Origin: Carboxylicivirga agarovorans
Lineage (GTDB): Bacteria; Bacteroidota; Bacteroidia; Bacteroidales; Marinilabiliaceae
Direction: 5' to 3'
Length of the DNA: 64,000 nucleotides
Assembly: GCF_050589845.1 (NCBI RefSeq)
Contig: NZ_JBNGPA010000009.1
Location: forward strand, 162,535 to 226,534
Shown here: one piece after another, positions 19,525 to 27,481 of the stretch
Layout of the letters: every line of letters begins with the position of its first letter
Position numbering within the stretch: position 1 is the stretch's first letter
Position numbers and translations under genes: made by a program
The notes under the pieces: generated by a model
Told to the model about the DNA's origin: nothing
The model's input: the letters and a program-made list of their open reading frames with translations, nothing else
Database searches by the model: none

Positions 19525-20160
19525 TTAATAGAATAAGGTTAAGGCTAGTAACAAAGGCAGGTTGATCTTTAACTGCTCACGAATGGTCTGGTAGGCAGCA
19601 GTCATCTGATTTTTAACGGTTTTCTCAGATATATCGAGGTAGCTGGCAACTTCAGAAACAGACAAGCCTTCTTTTTTGCACAGGGTAAAAACCTGTCTGC
19701 GTTTGTCCGGCATCTGTTCTACAATCTTATCGATCTGGGAAATAACAGTGGCGTACACATCCTCAGACACCGACTCATCCGTATCATCCAGATACTCTAA
19801 TGCATAATTTTGTTGTAATACCTGTTCACGCTTTATGGATATAAATCGCTTTTTGATGGCATTGTAGGCAATTGTAAACAGATAGCCTTTTAGAGAATCC
19901 AGCGCCTTCAAGTCATTGCGCTTCTTCCATATTTTAACGAAGACTTCCTGTACAATCTCTTCTGCATCATCCTGCGAATTAAAGTAGCGGCTGACAAATA
20001 CGAGTAACTTACGCCCGTATAAAAGGTAAAGTGATTCAAAGGCCTTCGTTTCACCATTTACCAATGCCTCAATCAGTTCCCTTTCTGTTTCCCCCTTACT
20101 TCCCACAATTGCTTTCTTTTTTAGCTCGTTAAAATAAGTTAAAATTAAAGAATTAGCCAA
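19525..20160 (-). CDS. ECF-type RNA polymerase sigma factor of the polysaccharide locus
   Basis: About 211 residues, with region 2 (FESLYLLYGRKLLVFV; AEEIVQEVFVKIWKKR) and region 4 (LSVSEVASYLDISEKTVKNQ). The reading frame has no ATG before region 2. The candidates are TTG 20160, giving an unusual 29-residue leader, or GTG 20106, which starts close to the typical ECF N-terminus (ETERELIEALVNGETKAF). I list the longer form but find the GTG start equally credible. The C-terminus ends in a hydrophobic LLLALTLFY. The gene precedes fecR and STN-susC, so it should drive the locus, and perhaps itself, when the glycan is sensed. Confidence 0.92.
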   Translation of the reverse strand: MANSLILTYFNELKKKAIVGSKGETERELIEALVNGETKAFESLYLLYGRKLLVFVSRYFNSQDDAEEIVQEVFVKIWKKRNDLKALDSLKGYLFTIAYNAIKKRFISIKREQVLQQNYALEYLDDTDESVSEDVYATVISQIDKIVEQMPDKRRQVFTLCKKEGLSVSEVASYLDISEKTVKNQMTAAYQTIREQLKINLPLLLALTLFY

Positions 20161-20991
20161 ATCATTCGAAACCTACCTGATCAATATTTATCTTTTTCGT
20201 AAGGTTTCAAAGCATCTCATAACAACATAGAGTTTCGATTACTTACTATAATAAAATACAACTCACTTAGTTTTCACAGCTCGTTAGTAGAAAGAATTAC
20301 AATTGCATAAGGAACCAACAATAAAACTTAAGAGGATTTGTTACCAGCGAGTGCTTAGGTCATTAGGTTGTCAGACAGTTAGGTTATTTGGTAATTAATC
20401 AATTCGACAGTTTATCCCCTCTGCTCCTTACGATAGAATGGTTTAAATCGAGCCTCCCTTATTTAACATAGGTTAAAATTACTAATTTTCCCCATACAAT
20501 ATGGGAAAAACTACTACCTCACGACTCGCTTCCAGCATCTAACTTTGTTTCTGTGAGTTATTAATAACACCCTTTGTAAAACAGGTACTATTGAAAACAA
20601 GTGCCCAACATATAAATAATTTAGTCCTTCAACTTATCGATCGTGTGATAGATTATTTAAACGCACAAGCTGAACATGTGGAACCACATCTAACTAAGTA
20701 TACAAACAGTCCTAAGTTTAGGTTTATAGTCAGGACACCGCTAATTGAATTCACCGTGAGGCCTTTTTTGTGCAAGTATAACCGGTTAATTACCACAACA
20801 TGGTATACAGGCATACCACGACATGGTATACGGGCTTATCAAGACATGGTATGCAGGCTTACCACGACATGGTATACAGGCATACCAAGTCGTGGTAATA
20901 TACTTACCGGGGGGCTCATGCTTATCTGCTGAGTAAAAATCTACCCTGTCATTAACTATTTTCTTACATGACCATTTAGTTCATAATTAAT
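20161..20991. other. Long intergenic region with tandem palindromic repeats
   Basis: 831 bases with no convincing gene. It contains the divergent promoters for the sigma factor (left) and the BspA-like gene (right) and the 23-bp repeats described separately. The word TTCGACAGTTTATC near 20404 recurs in the gap near 24100. The rest is featureless AT-rich DNA. Confidence 0.5.
20799..20890. repeat. Four tandem 23-bp repeats with internal dyad
   Basis: Copies begin at 20799, 20822, 20845 and 20868, period exactly 23. The consensus starts CATGGTATACAGGC and ends in ATACCACGA. Each unit has a GGTAT...ATACC dyad. Copies 1 and 4 keep the dyad best. No cas genes are nearby and the units have no variable spacers, so it is not a CRISPR. 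Confidence 0.85.
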
Positions 20992-22740
20992 ATGCCACGA
21001 CTTTTCTTTAGTATAACACTCACATTATTTTTAAGCATAAGCGCTTTTGCTCAAAGAGCATTTATTACCACATGGAAAACTACCAAATCCAACGAAACCA
21101 TAACCATACCAACCTTAGGTACAGGTTACAATTTTGGCATTGATTGGGGCGATGGTTCCATTCAGGCCTTTAGCGACGGTGATGACTTTGAGCACACCTA
21201 CAGTAATGCAGGTATTTACACCATAAAAATTACTGGTGATTTCCCACGCATTTTCTTTTACGATAGTCCCGACAAAGAGAAAATACTAAGCATTGAACAA
21301 TGGGGTGATATAGAGTGGGCTAACATGTCACAGGCATTTTATGGCTGTTATAACCTAACAAGTAATGCTACTGATGTGCCTATTCTAAGCAATGTAACTG
21401 TTATGCATGGTATGTTTCAGGGAGCCAGAAAATACAACGGATCGTCACACCCCGACGGGCAAATTGGTAACTGGGGTGTAGACAGCGTACAAAATATGAG
21501 TCACATGTTTCATGATGCCTATACTTTCAATCAGGATATTAGTAACTGGAATGTAAGCAATGTGCAAAGTATGAGTAATATGTTTTTTTCGGCAAACTCC
21601 TTTAACAATGGAGGTCAGCCCCTTAACTGGGATGCCAAAACCGCCAATGTACGAACTATGGAACAAATGTTTAGATCAAATGATGCATTTAATCAAGACA
21701 TTAGTAACTGGGATGTTCGTTCGGTTAAAAATATGAGCTATATGTTTATGCTGTCTGATGGTTTTAATAATAACAATCAGCCCTTAAACTGGGGAGACAA
21801 AACAGCAAAAGTTGAAACAATGCGAAACATGTTTTATAAAGCCAGTATTTTTAACCAGGATATTAGTGAATGGTCCATCAGATCTTTAAAAGATGCTACT
21901 AAAATGCTCGATTACTGTGGTATGAGCAGTTCCAACTACGATAAGCTGCTAATAGCCTGGAACAACCAGGTACAAGCAAGTCTTGGCGGTGCTGATGAAA
22001 TTGTGGAAATCGTTTTTGGTGCAGAAGAAATCACATATTGTGTGGGAGACAATGCCCGCAAACAATTAATTGATGCAGGCTGGGGAAATGGAAAAGCAGG
22101 TGACCAAAGTGGTGATTATAAAGATATTACAGATGGTGGCAAAAATCGTCCCGACCATTTATACATTAATGATAGCCGCATAACGGCTTGCCGTAATACT
22201 GAGCTTAATTTAACCCACATAATTGATGAAGAAAACTTAACAGCCAGCTGGCAGGCGAAAATTACAGGTGGCTGGCAGGTAAATGGCGAGACCTCTCCCA
22301 TAAGTGATCCGACCGCTTATAAATTGAGTAATTACAAGAATAACGACTTAATTGTAATAAGCTATAACATAGAGGAAGAGCATTGCGGAGAAACGATTCG
22401 CGGGACTGCTGCGCTGTATCTAAGCATTACAGATGAGTTGCACTTAAAGAACAGGAATATAAACATATGCGGTGCCAACCATGCCATTATTAACCTGTAT
22501 CATCTAATGGGTTTTTACGGCTCAGGCACCTGGGAATATGTAAATGGCAACAATGCCGATGGAGATCCTCTTACCTTAACAACTGATGTTTTTAACTCTG
22601 GCAATTACTCACTTGAAATAAGCCAGCTGGCAGCACTTGATGCCATAGGTGGCAGCTCGTTTTTGGTATTTAAATATACCCCGGATAACGATTGCCTTCT
22701 CAATACCGGCGACATTACCTTAACCATATATATTCTGTAA
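20992..22740 (+). CDS. Secreted BspA-like (DUF285) repeat surface protein
   Basis: 582 residues. A signal peptide (about 1-20, LFLSISAFAQ) is followed by a short beta domain containing FGIDWGDGSIQAF, which resembles the start of a PKD-like fold. Residues about 100-310 are BspA/DUF285 repeats, each with a core like FNQDISNWNVSNVQSMSNMF and NNNQPLNW. Such repeats form leucine-rich-repeat-like surface proteins used in adhesion in oral Bacteroidota and other bacteria. The last 200 residues hold two or more beta domains with paired cysteines. The protein ends abruptly in LTIYIL without the T9SS or gliding-type tail expected on such a protein, so it may be a truncated remnant of a longer adhesin. 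No operon partner is evident. Confidence 0.8.
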   Translation: MPRLFFSITLTLFLSISAFAQRAFITTWKTTKSNETITIPTLGTGYNFGIDWGDGSIQAFSDGDDFEHTYSNAGIYTIKITGDFPRIFFYDSPDKEKILSIEQWGDIEWANMSQAFYGCYNLTSNATDVPILSNVTVMHGMFQGARKYNGSSHPDGQIGNWGVDSVQNMSHMFHDAYTFNQDISNWNVSNVQSMSNMFFSANSFNNGGQPLNWDAKTANVRTMEQMFRSNDAFNQDISNWDVRSVKNMSYMFMLSDGFNNNNQPLNWGDKTAKVETMRNMFYKASIFNQDISEWSIRSLKDATKMLDYCGMSSSNYDKLLIAWNNQVQASLGGADEIVEIVFGAEEITYCVGDNARKQLIDAGWGNGKAGDQSGDYKDITDGGKNRPDHLYINDSRITACRNTELNLTHIIDEENLTASWQAKITGGWQVNGETSPISDPTAYKLSNYKNNDLIVISYNIEEEHCGETIRGTAALYLSITDELHLKNRNINICGANHAIINLYHLMGFYGSGTWEYVNGNNADGDPLTLTTDVFNSGNYSLEISQLAALDAIGGSSFLVFKYTPDNDCLLNTGDITLTIYIL

Positions 22741-22974
22741 ACACGAGGCGCAAAGGCACAATTCACCTGCCCCAAGGCATCGCCCGGGGAAATTAAAAAA
22801 GAAACGCGTGAGCTATGATACACGCGCATCTGCGAAATGCTGATGACATGATTGACTCTTAACGCAATGGGATAATATTTATAATAGAGCCTAAAGAATT
22901 AACATCAGAGAATTAATTGGTAAGGAAGTATTTTCAGGATTATAGAGAACTACTTTTTGAATATGATCAACTTA

Positions 22975-23592
22975 TCATTTTTTCAATATCTTACCTGTGG
23001 CAATTGATCCGTTAGTATTCAGCAATCTATAAAAGTAGATAGAAGGGTGCAGATGCCCTATATTGATCTTAAGATCATCATTACCCTCAATCTGTTGTGA
23101 ATGTACAATTTGTCCATTGATATTAACAAGTTGAATACTGGAGTAGGCTCCAGCCTTATTATCACCAAATTCAATAAACAGATACTCTGTGACTGGTGTT
23201 GGATATATTTTAATCTCATCTTTATCTTGACCAATAATTGAAGTGGCTGCATTCACCGTTATCGTACCCTGCATACTTCCTGAATGTGGGTCACATTGAT
23301 ATCTGTATTCACCTGCTATATTAAAAGTAAAACTAAATTCCCAAGGTGAACTCTGAACATCATTTCCAAACGAAGCAGGATTATTAGGAAAAGTAGCCGT
23401 CGTTCCATTAACATTATGAGTACCAAGGGTATTATTCCAGATAACGACATCACCTTGGTTAATTGTAAGACTTGCAGGGGCAAAAGAGAAGTTACTGACT
23501 GTAACATTCCAATTTGTTTGAGACCTGGCATTTAACAGGAACAACACTGTGATAATTGCGACTGACCAAATTTTATTCGTAGTAGTATTCAT
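22975..23592 (-). CDS. Secreted cupredoxin with type IX secretion C-terminal domain
   Basis: 205 residues. A signal peptide (to about 25) is followed by a plastocyanin-like domain (about 28-120). Its copper ligands are visible: His in GTHNVNG (about 57), then Cys, His and Met in YQCDPHSGSMQG (about 101-109). Residues about 127-205 form a Por/T9SS type A sorting domain (IKIYPTPVTEYLFIEF, SIQLVNINGQIV, GSIATGKILKK). The protein should be exported across the outer membrane and anchored or released outside. Small blue-copper proteins usually carry electrons, but its partner is unknown. It is convergent with the BspA-like gene and has no obvious operon. Confidence 0.85.
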   Translation of the reverse strand: MNTTTNKIWSVAIITVLFLLNARSQTNWNVTVSNFSFAPASLTINQGDVVIWNNTLGTHNVNGTTATFPNNPASFGNDVQSSPWEFSFTFNIAGEYRYQCDPHSGSMQGTITVNAATSIIGQDKDEIKIYPTPVTEYLFIEFGDNKAGAYSSIQLVNINGQIVHSQQIEGNDDLKINIGHLHPSIYFYRLLNTNGSIATGKILKK

Positions 23593-24170
23593 GGCTTTTC
23601 GTTTCTATTATTCTGAAATGCAAATATCCTTAAGTATCAATCTTTTGTCAATATTCAACGTTAAGCAGTTTCATAGAAGGCAATTGAATTATAATCGAAG
23701 CCTCCCTTCAATCCCACCCAATGTCTGAATGGACTATTAATATTATACCCTTTCATAACTACCTCTTTCAAAATTCCTTTAAATACAATTAACAGCTTAG
23801 CTCAACTATCTGTGCTTGCATAGACAAACAATCTATCGTGGTGTAGATAGACTGTCTATGCCTGTATGAACAGATCATCTATACAGGCATAGAATAGAAA
23901 CAACAGGTAACCCACCAGATAAACCAACTCTATGCGATAAGTGAAATGAGATGAGTAACAGAAGTCCGGGGACGGTTGACGGAAGTAGTCAGGCAACCAG
24001 ACCATTAGATAGTTTTAGAAGTCAGTTTAGTAGTTGAATAGTTTAACAAAACCATCTTGTAAACTATTAAACTTGTCAACTCATCAACTCTCTTATCAGT
24101 TCGACAGTTTATCAGTCATCAACCAGACACCTGTATTTAACACTCTTCCACACAATTCATTCTCTACCAC
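23593..24170. other. Intergenic region with palindromic repeat island
   Basis: 578 bases with no supportable gene. It carries the hairpins at 23822-23892 and, near 24040-24110, low-complexity words (AACTATTAAACTTGTCAACTCATC) of a kind also seen near 27430 and 30500. The left part holds the promoter of the cupredoxin gene. Confidence 0.5.
23856..23892. repeat. 12-bp perfect inverted repeat in a palindromic island
   Basis: CTATGCCTGTAT (23856-23867) and ATACAGGCATAG (23881-23892) form a perfect 12-bp stem with a 13-base loop. A smaller ATCTA/TAGAT dyad lies just left. The word TATACAGGCATA is shared with the 23-bp repeats at 20799-20890. Confidence 0.8.
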
Positions 24171-24884
24171 TTAGGTAGAGATTTCAAACCCGTTAAAGGT
24201 CTCAAACTTCCATATCTCGGCAATATTCTTCACTGCCAGCTCATAGGGCTTATAAATACGATTGGTGGAAACAAGCAATAAAGTCTCATTCTTAACAATC
24301 TGGTTATACACCACTTTAAAAACAATACCTTCGTCGCGGGTCACAATCACGCAAGGACTACCATCTTTAATATTTTCCCAGTTTTGAATATACGAACCGG
24401 TAACCCAGGCTCCTTCGGGTACAGGCAGCATTGAATCCCCCTGTATTTGAAAAGTACGATAGGTTTTGTCTTGTGGTAAAAATGGTAATGAAAACTTTGG
24501 CAAGGATGCGATAAAGCCCGTATCACCATAGTCAGTGGTGTAACCTGCCTGGGCTTTTACCGGAACCATCTCAATATTTTCCTTCCCTTCTTTATCAACC
24601 GAAACAGTCAGTAACCTGAGCTTTTGGCCGGTTACATCAATATCAAAGCCTCCCTCAATTTGTGAAAGCTGAAACTCCGATAAAGCATCCAGCTTATAAC
24701 GCACCAGGGCATCAATGGACACATTAAAATACTCAGCAAACCTGATAAGCGTTTTAAACGGTGGCTGAACACTCTTTTCATAGCCTGCCAGGGTTGTCCG
24801 GGTCAACTCCAATACCACAGCCAGATCATTCTGCGACAAGCCTTTTCTTTTTCTTAAAAACTTAATATTCTCTGCAAAATACAT
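24171..24884 (-). CDS. XRE-S24 LexA-like repressor
   Basis: 237 residues. The N-terminal XRE helix-turn-helix (about 5-60: LRKRKGLSQNDLAVVLEL, TLAGYEKSVQPP) is followed by an S24 signal-peptidase-like domain. Catalytic Ser is in QIQGDSMLP (about 150) and Lys in IVFKVVYN (about 189). A possible autocleavage Ala-Gly pair is seen in KAQAGYTTD (about 113). This is the layout of phage-CI and LexA-like repressors that self-cleave under RecA control. The next recognisable genes are a transposase, then a Y-family polymerase and a DnaE2-like polymerase, so it is a good candidate for the local SOS repressor. Two similar candidate operators lie upstream. RecA dependence is inferred, not shown. Confidence 0.88.
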   Translation of the reverse strand: MYFAENIKFLRKRKGLSQNDLAVVLELTRTTLAGYEKSVQPPFKTLIRFAEYFNVSIDALVRYKLDALSEFQLSQIEGGFDIDVTGQKLRLLTVSVDKEGKENIEMVPVKAQAGYTTDYGDTGFIASLPKFSLPFLPQDKTYRTFQIQGDSMLPVPEGAWVTGSYIQNWENIKDGSPCVIVTRDEGIVFKVVYNQIVKNETLLLVSTNRIYKPYELAVKNIAEIWKFETFNGFEIST

Positions 24885-24898
24885 GGTTCTAAAATTTC

Positions 24899-24912
24899 AG
24901 TATTACACTATC
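24899..24912 (-). promoter_or_regulatory. Candidate operator copy 1 of LexA-like repressor
   Basis: AGTATTACACTATC lies 15 bases before the start codon. It matches the reverse complement of the palindrome at 24997-25010 (AATAGTACACTATT) at 11 of 14 positions. The position would block initiation. Inference only. Confidence 0.4.
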
Positions 24913-24996
24913 TTAATGATAATAACCTGAGTTCGATTTAAATTTCACACCTCAGATTGAGCTAAAAAATTGATTAACAAGTTATAATTTTGAAGT

Positions 24997-25010
24997 AATA
25001 GTGTACTATT
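24997..25010. promoter_or_regulatory. Candidate operator copy 2 of LexA-like repressor
   Basis: AATAGT-GT-ACTATT is a perfect 6-bp inverted repeat with a 2-base spacer, 113 bases upstream of the repressor start. It resembles the site at 24899-24912. Half-sites AATAGT and ACTAT also occur upstream of the dinB-like gene (26021 and 26060), but not as a palindrome. Confidence 0.45.
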
Positions 25011-25220
25011 GCGACAAAATTTAATGAAGTTAATCGGCTTTTTAGACAAAGCGAAGAGCAATACCACTTATAAACAGTAATTTACTTCAAATAAACGATT
25101 CGAAATAATCCATTATTACTTCATCCTTAATTTTCGTAAATTACTATCTATAAGCGGTCTGAGGTCGAAATTTAATGTCAAACTCAGGTTAATAATAACT
25201 CGTCGATGATTTAAGCTCTA

Positions 25221-25664
25221 TCAAAACAAGTACTTTTCATCAAATTGGACTCCATGCTCACTCAACAATTTAATATACTCATCTCTAAAACTGACTTTTG
25301 TATGGTGCTCTTCTTGACTTTTTACATATTCAATTAGAGTACCTTTCATATCTATATGATAAGTGAAAGCTCCATAACCATTTTGCCACCCATTAAATTG
25401 AGTAAATACCTTCTCCTCTTTTACAAATTTTGAAGAAGAGAGCTTTATATCCTTTACCAATTGAGCTAAACTTTGCATAGGATGGATACCTGCAATAATA
25501 TGGATATGGTCATCTACTCCTCCAATCCGATACAAATGACACTTTTTATTATTCAAAACACCCCATATAAACCGATACAAGCGCGCTCTGTCTCCAGATA
25601 AGCTCCTCTCTCTTCCATTTGTTGAGAAAATAATTTGATACAATATTTGAGTATAAGTGCTCAT
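25221..25664 (-). CDS. REP-associated tyrosine transposase (Y1/IS200-like HUH family)
   Basis: 147 residues, single Y1_Tnp domain. The HUH motif is DDHIHII (about 52-58) and the catalytic Tyr lies in IEYVKSQEEHH. The N-terminus YQIIFSTNGRE is typical. The length suits IS200/RAYT enzymes, which act as dimers on single-stranded hairpins. There is no accessory tnpB. Rather than sitting in an IS with defined ends, it is followed in the adjoining gap by a cluster of short palindromes of the REP kind (25711-25931), which supports a domesticated RAYT. It separates the LexA-like gene from the polymerases. Start ATG 25664. Confidence 0.88.
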   Translation of the reverse strand: MSTYTQILYQIIFSTNGRERSLSGDRARLYRFIWGVLNNKKCHLYRIGGVDDHIHIIAGIHPMQSLAQLVKDIKLSSSKFVKEEKVFTQFNGWQNGYGAFTYHIDMKGTLIEYVKSQEEHHTKVSFRDEYIKLLSEHGVQFDEKYLF

Positions 25665-26100
25665 AACCTTATTCTGTATGTTTTTTTATCATTAGCTCTG
25701 TTTTTCTGTTCAACCCTTTTAGGGTTGCTGTATAACCGTACAAGGCACTCCGGATTCCATCCGAAGCTATTCACATTGAACCCTTAATAGGGTTCAACAT
25801 CACATGTCAATCACTTAAAACACATCATCATTTGACTTCATAGATTTTATCCCAAAGGGATAATACATGAATAACCATGTATGAAATGCATGGTTAGTGA
25901 TTAAATAAAAATACAACCCTGAAAAGGGTTGAACACTCCCCTCTTTTAATAAGGAAATCTATATTTTTTAAACCTATTTTTTTCACGCTCTCTTCCAGCA
26001 ACTTCTGTTTTCCACTTAAAAATAGTCCGTCATTAGACTGTACAAATATACAAACAATGACTATATTATTAACAGATAAATGACGATATAATCGACAATA
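25665..26100. other. Gap between RAYT and dinB-like genes, with REP cluster
   Basis: 436 bases without a gene. Most of it is the palindrome cluster (25711-25931). The right end holds the promoter region of the polymerase gene, including a CGAT-ATA-ATCG dyad about 10 bases before its ATG. Confidence 0.5.
25711..25931. repeat. Cluster of REP-like palindromes beside the RAYT gene
   Basis: Six hairpins lie in 220 bases: CAACCCT/AGGGTTG (25711-25727), CGGAT/ATCCG (25751-25763), TTGAACCCT/AGGGTTCAA (25776-25797), TTATCCC/GGGATAA (25847-25863), AACCATG/CATGGTT (25873-25895) and CAACCCT/AGGGTTG (25914-25931). Three share the core AACCCT...AGGGTT. This looks like a BIME-type REP group served by the adjoining transposase. 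Confidence 0.75.
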
Positions 26101-27333
26101 ATGGACAAATCAATATTACATCTGGATTTAGATACATTTTTTGTATCGTGCGAGCGACTGATAAATAAAGAGTTGATAGGTGTACCGGTGCTCATTGGTG
26201 GCACTTCAGACAGAGGAGTCGTAGCTGCCTGCAGTTACGAAGCCCGTACTTACGGCATACACTCGGCTATGCCCATGCGCATGGCCCGGCAACTGTGCCC
26301 CCATGCCAAGGTTATAAGAGGAAACAGTCAGGCATACAGTGAATTTTCAAATCAAATAACAGACATCATTCGTGAACGTTCTCCTTTGTTCGAAAAATCA
26401 TCCATTGATGAATTTTATATTGATGTAACCGGTATGGATCGCTATATTCAGTCTACCTATTTATGGGCTAAGGAACTACGCGAAAAAATCATACACGACA
26501 CCAAACTACCCATATCTTTTGGTCTATCTACCAGCAAAACAGTGGCTAAAGTAGGTACGGGCGAGGCCAAGCCCAACAACCACATTCAAATAGAAACCGG
26601 CTACGAAAAGCCTTTTCTGGCTCCCTTGTCAATTAAAAAAATACCAATGGTGGGCAATAAAACCTACCACCTGCTCCGACGCATGGGTATCGAACGTGTG
26701 CATACCGTTCAGGAGATGCCTGTTGAACTGATGGAACGCCTGCTGGGTAAGAATGGCATTGTTATCTGGAAAAAGGCACAGGGCATTGATAACACACCGG
26801 TGGTAGGTTGGAGCGAACGTAAATCCATTTCGACCGAACGTACTTTTGAGCAAGACACCACTGATGTATATAAGCTCAAAAGCATATTGCTGAGTATGGC
26901 CGAAAGCCTGGCTTACCAACTGCGAAACAGCAATAAGCTAACTTCGTGCGTGTCGGTTAAAGTACGTTACTCCGACTTTCAGACTCACACAAAACAAAAG
27001 CGCATCCCATATACCTCGCTGGATCATACATTGATTGAAACGGTGAAAGACTTATTTGAAAAAGTCTACGACCGCCGTGTATTGGTGCGACTAATTGGCG
27101 TGCGCTTCAGTAACCTGGTGGGCGGCAGCTATCAAATTCGCCTATTCGAAGATTCCTTTAAAATGATAAAACTATACCAGGCCATGGATAACCTGCGGGG
27201 ACGATATGGTGAAGATGCGGTTAAGCGTGCCCAGGGAATGAGAGCACGGCACGTTAGACAGATGAATCCTTTTAACGGGCAAATGGAGGGTGAAATAATC
27301 AGTCCGACGCCCAAACAGCTGCTTAGCCCTTAG
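26101..27333 (+). CDS. dinB: Y-family translesion DNA polymerase (DinB/UmuC-like)
   Basis: 410 residues. The polymerase domain begins ILHLDLDTFFVSCERL, with metal-binding Asp9. The second acidic pair is in SSIDEFYIDVTG (about 103-104). The palm and thumb motifs VAACSYEARTYGI and PISFGLSTSKTVAKVGTGEAKP are present, then the helix-hairpin-helix and little-finger domains (KSISTERTFEQDT). Length and motifs suit DNA polymerase IV (DinB). The acidic-patch spacing does not separate it from the ImuB-like type, though catalytic residues are intact, unlike ImuB. It is followed 148 bases later by a DnaE2-like polymerase in the same direction. Expected role: error-prone bypass of damaged template, probably under the LexA-like repressor upstream. 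Confidence 0.93.
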   Translation: MDKSILHLDLDTFFVSCERLINKELIGVPVLIGGTSDRGVVAACSYEARTYGIHSAMPMRMARQLCPHAKVIRGNSQAYSEFSNQITDIIRERSPLFEKSSIDEFYIDVTGMDRYIQSTYLWAKELREKIIHDTKLPISFGLSTSKTVAKVGTGEAKPNNHIQIETGYEKPFLAPLSIKKIPMVGNKTYHLLRRMGIERVHTVQEMPVELMERLLGKNGIVIWKKAQGIDNTPVVGWSERKSISTERTFEQDTTDVYKLKSILLSMAESLAYQLRNSNKLTSCVSVKVRYSDFQTHTKQKRIPYTSLDHTLIETVKDLFEKVYDRRVLVRLIGVRFSNLVGGSYQIRLFEDSFKMIKLYQAMDNLRGRYGEDAVKRAQGMRARHVRQMNPFNGQMEGEIISPTPKQLLSP

Positions 27334-27417
27334 TAGCGTTAAAGAGAGATGAGGCCCTGATGGCTATCGGGGGAGAAAGGAGTTGTGAGGGGAAACTAAG
27401 CAGCCAGCAATCCGACT

Positions 27418-27433
27418 CCCGATTATTATCGGG
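27418..27433. repeat. Small hairpin between dinB-like and dnaE-like genes
   Basis: CCCGAT and ATCGGG form a 6-bp stem with a TATT loop in the 148-base gap. No U tract follows, so it is not a clear terminator. Confidence 0.4.
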
Positions 27434-27481
27434 ATCATCAACTCCTCAACTTTTAAACTTTTAAACTGATAAACAAAAGAA

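Larger units (their letters stand above)
24885..25220. other. Regulatory gap upstream of the LexA-like gene
   Basis: 336 bases without a gene. It contains the two candidate operator sites (24899-24912 and 24997-25010) and AT-rich DNA behind the transposase gene. Confidence 0.5.

Noticed and set aside
20799..20890. Possible CRISPR array
   Set aside because: The units are contiguous with no unique spacers, and no cas gene is in the window.
20591..20932. 113-residue reading frame across the 23-bp repeats
   Set aside because: The repeated TTTWYTGIP peptide is a direct product of the tandem DNA repeat, and the frame has no domain, signal or plausible ribosome site.
25221..25664. Complete IS200/IS605 insertion sequence
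   Set aside because: No tnpB and no defined hairpin ends directly at both gene sides. The palindrome cluster on one side fits a REP-associated enzyme better.
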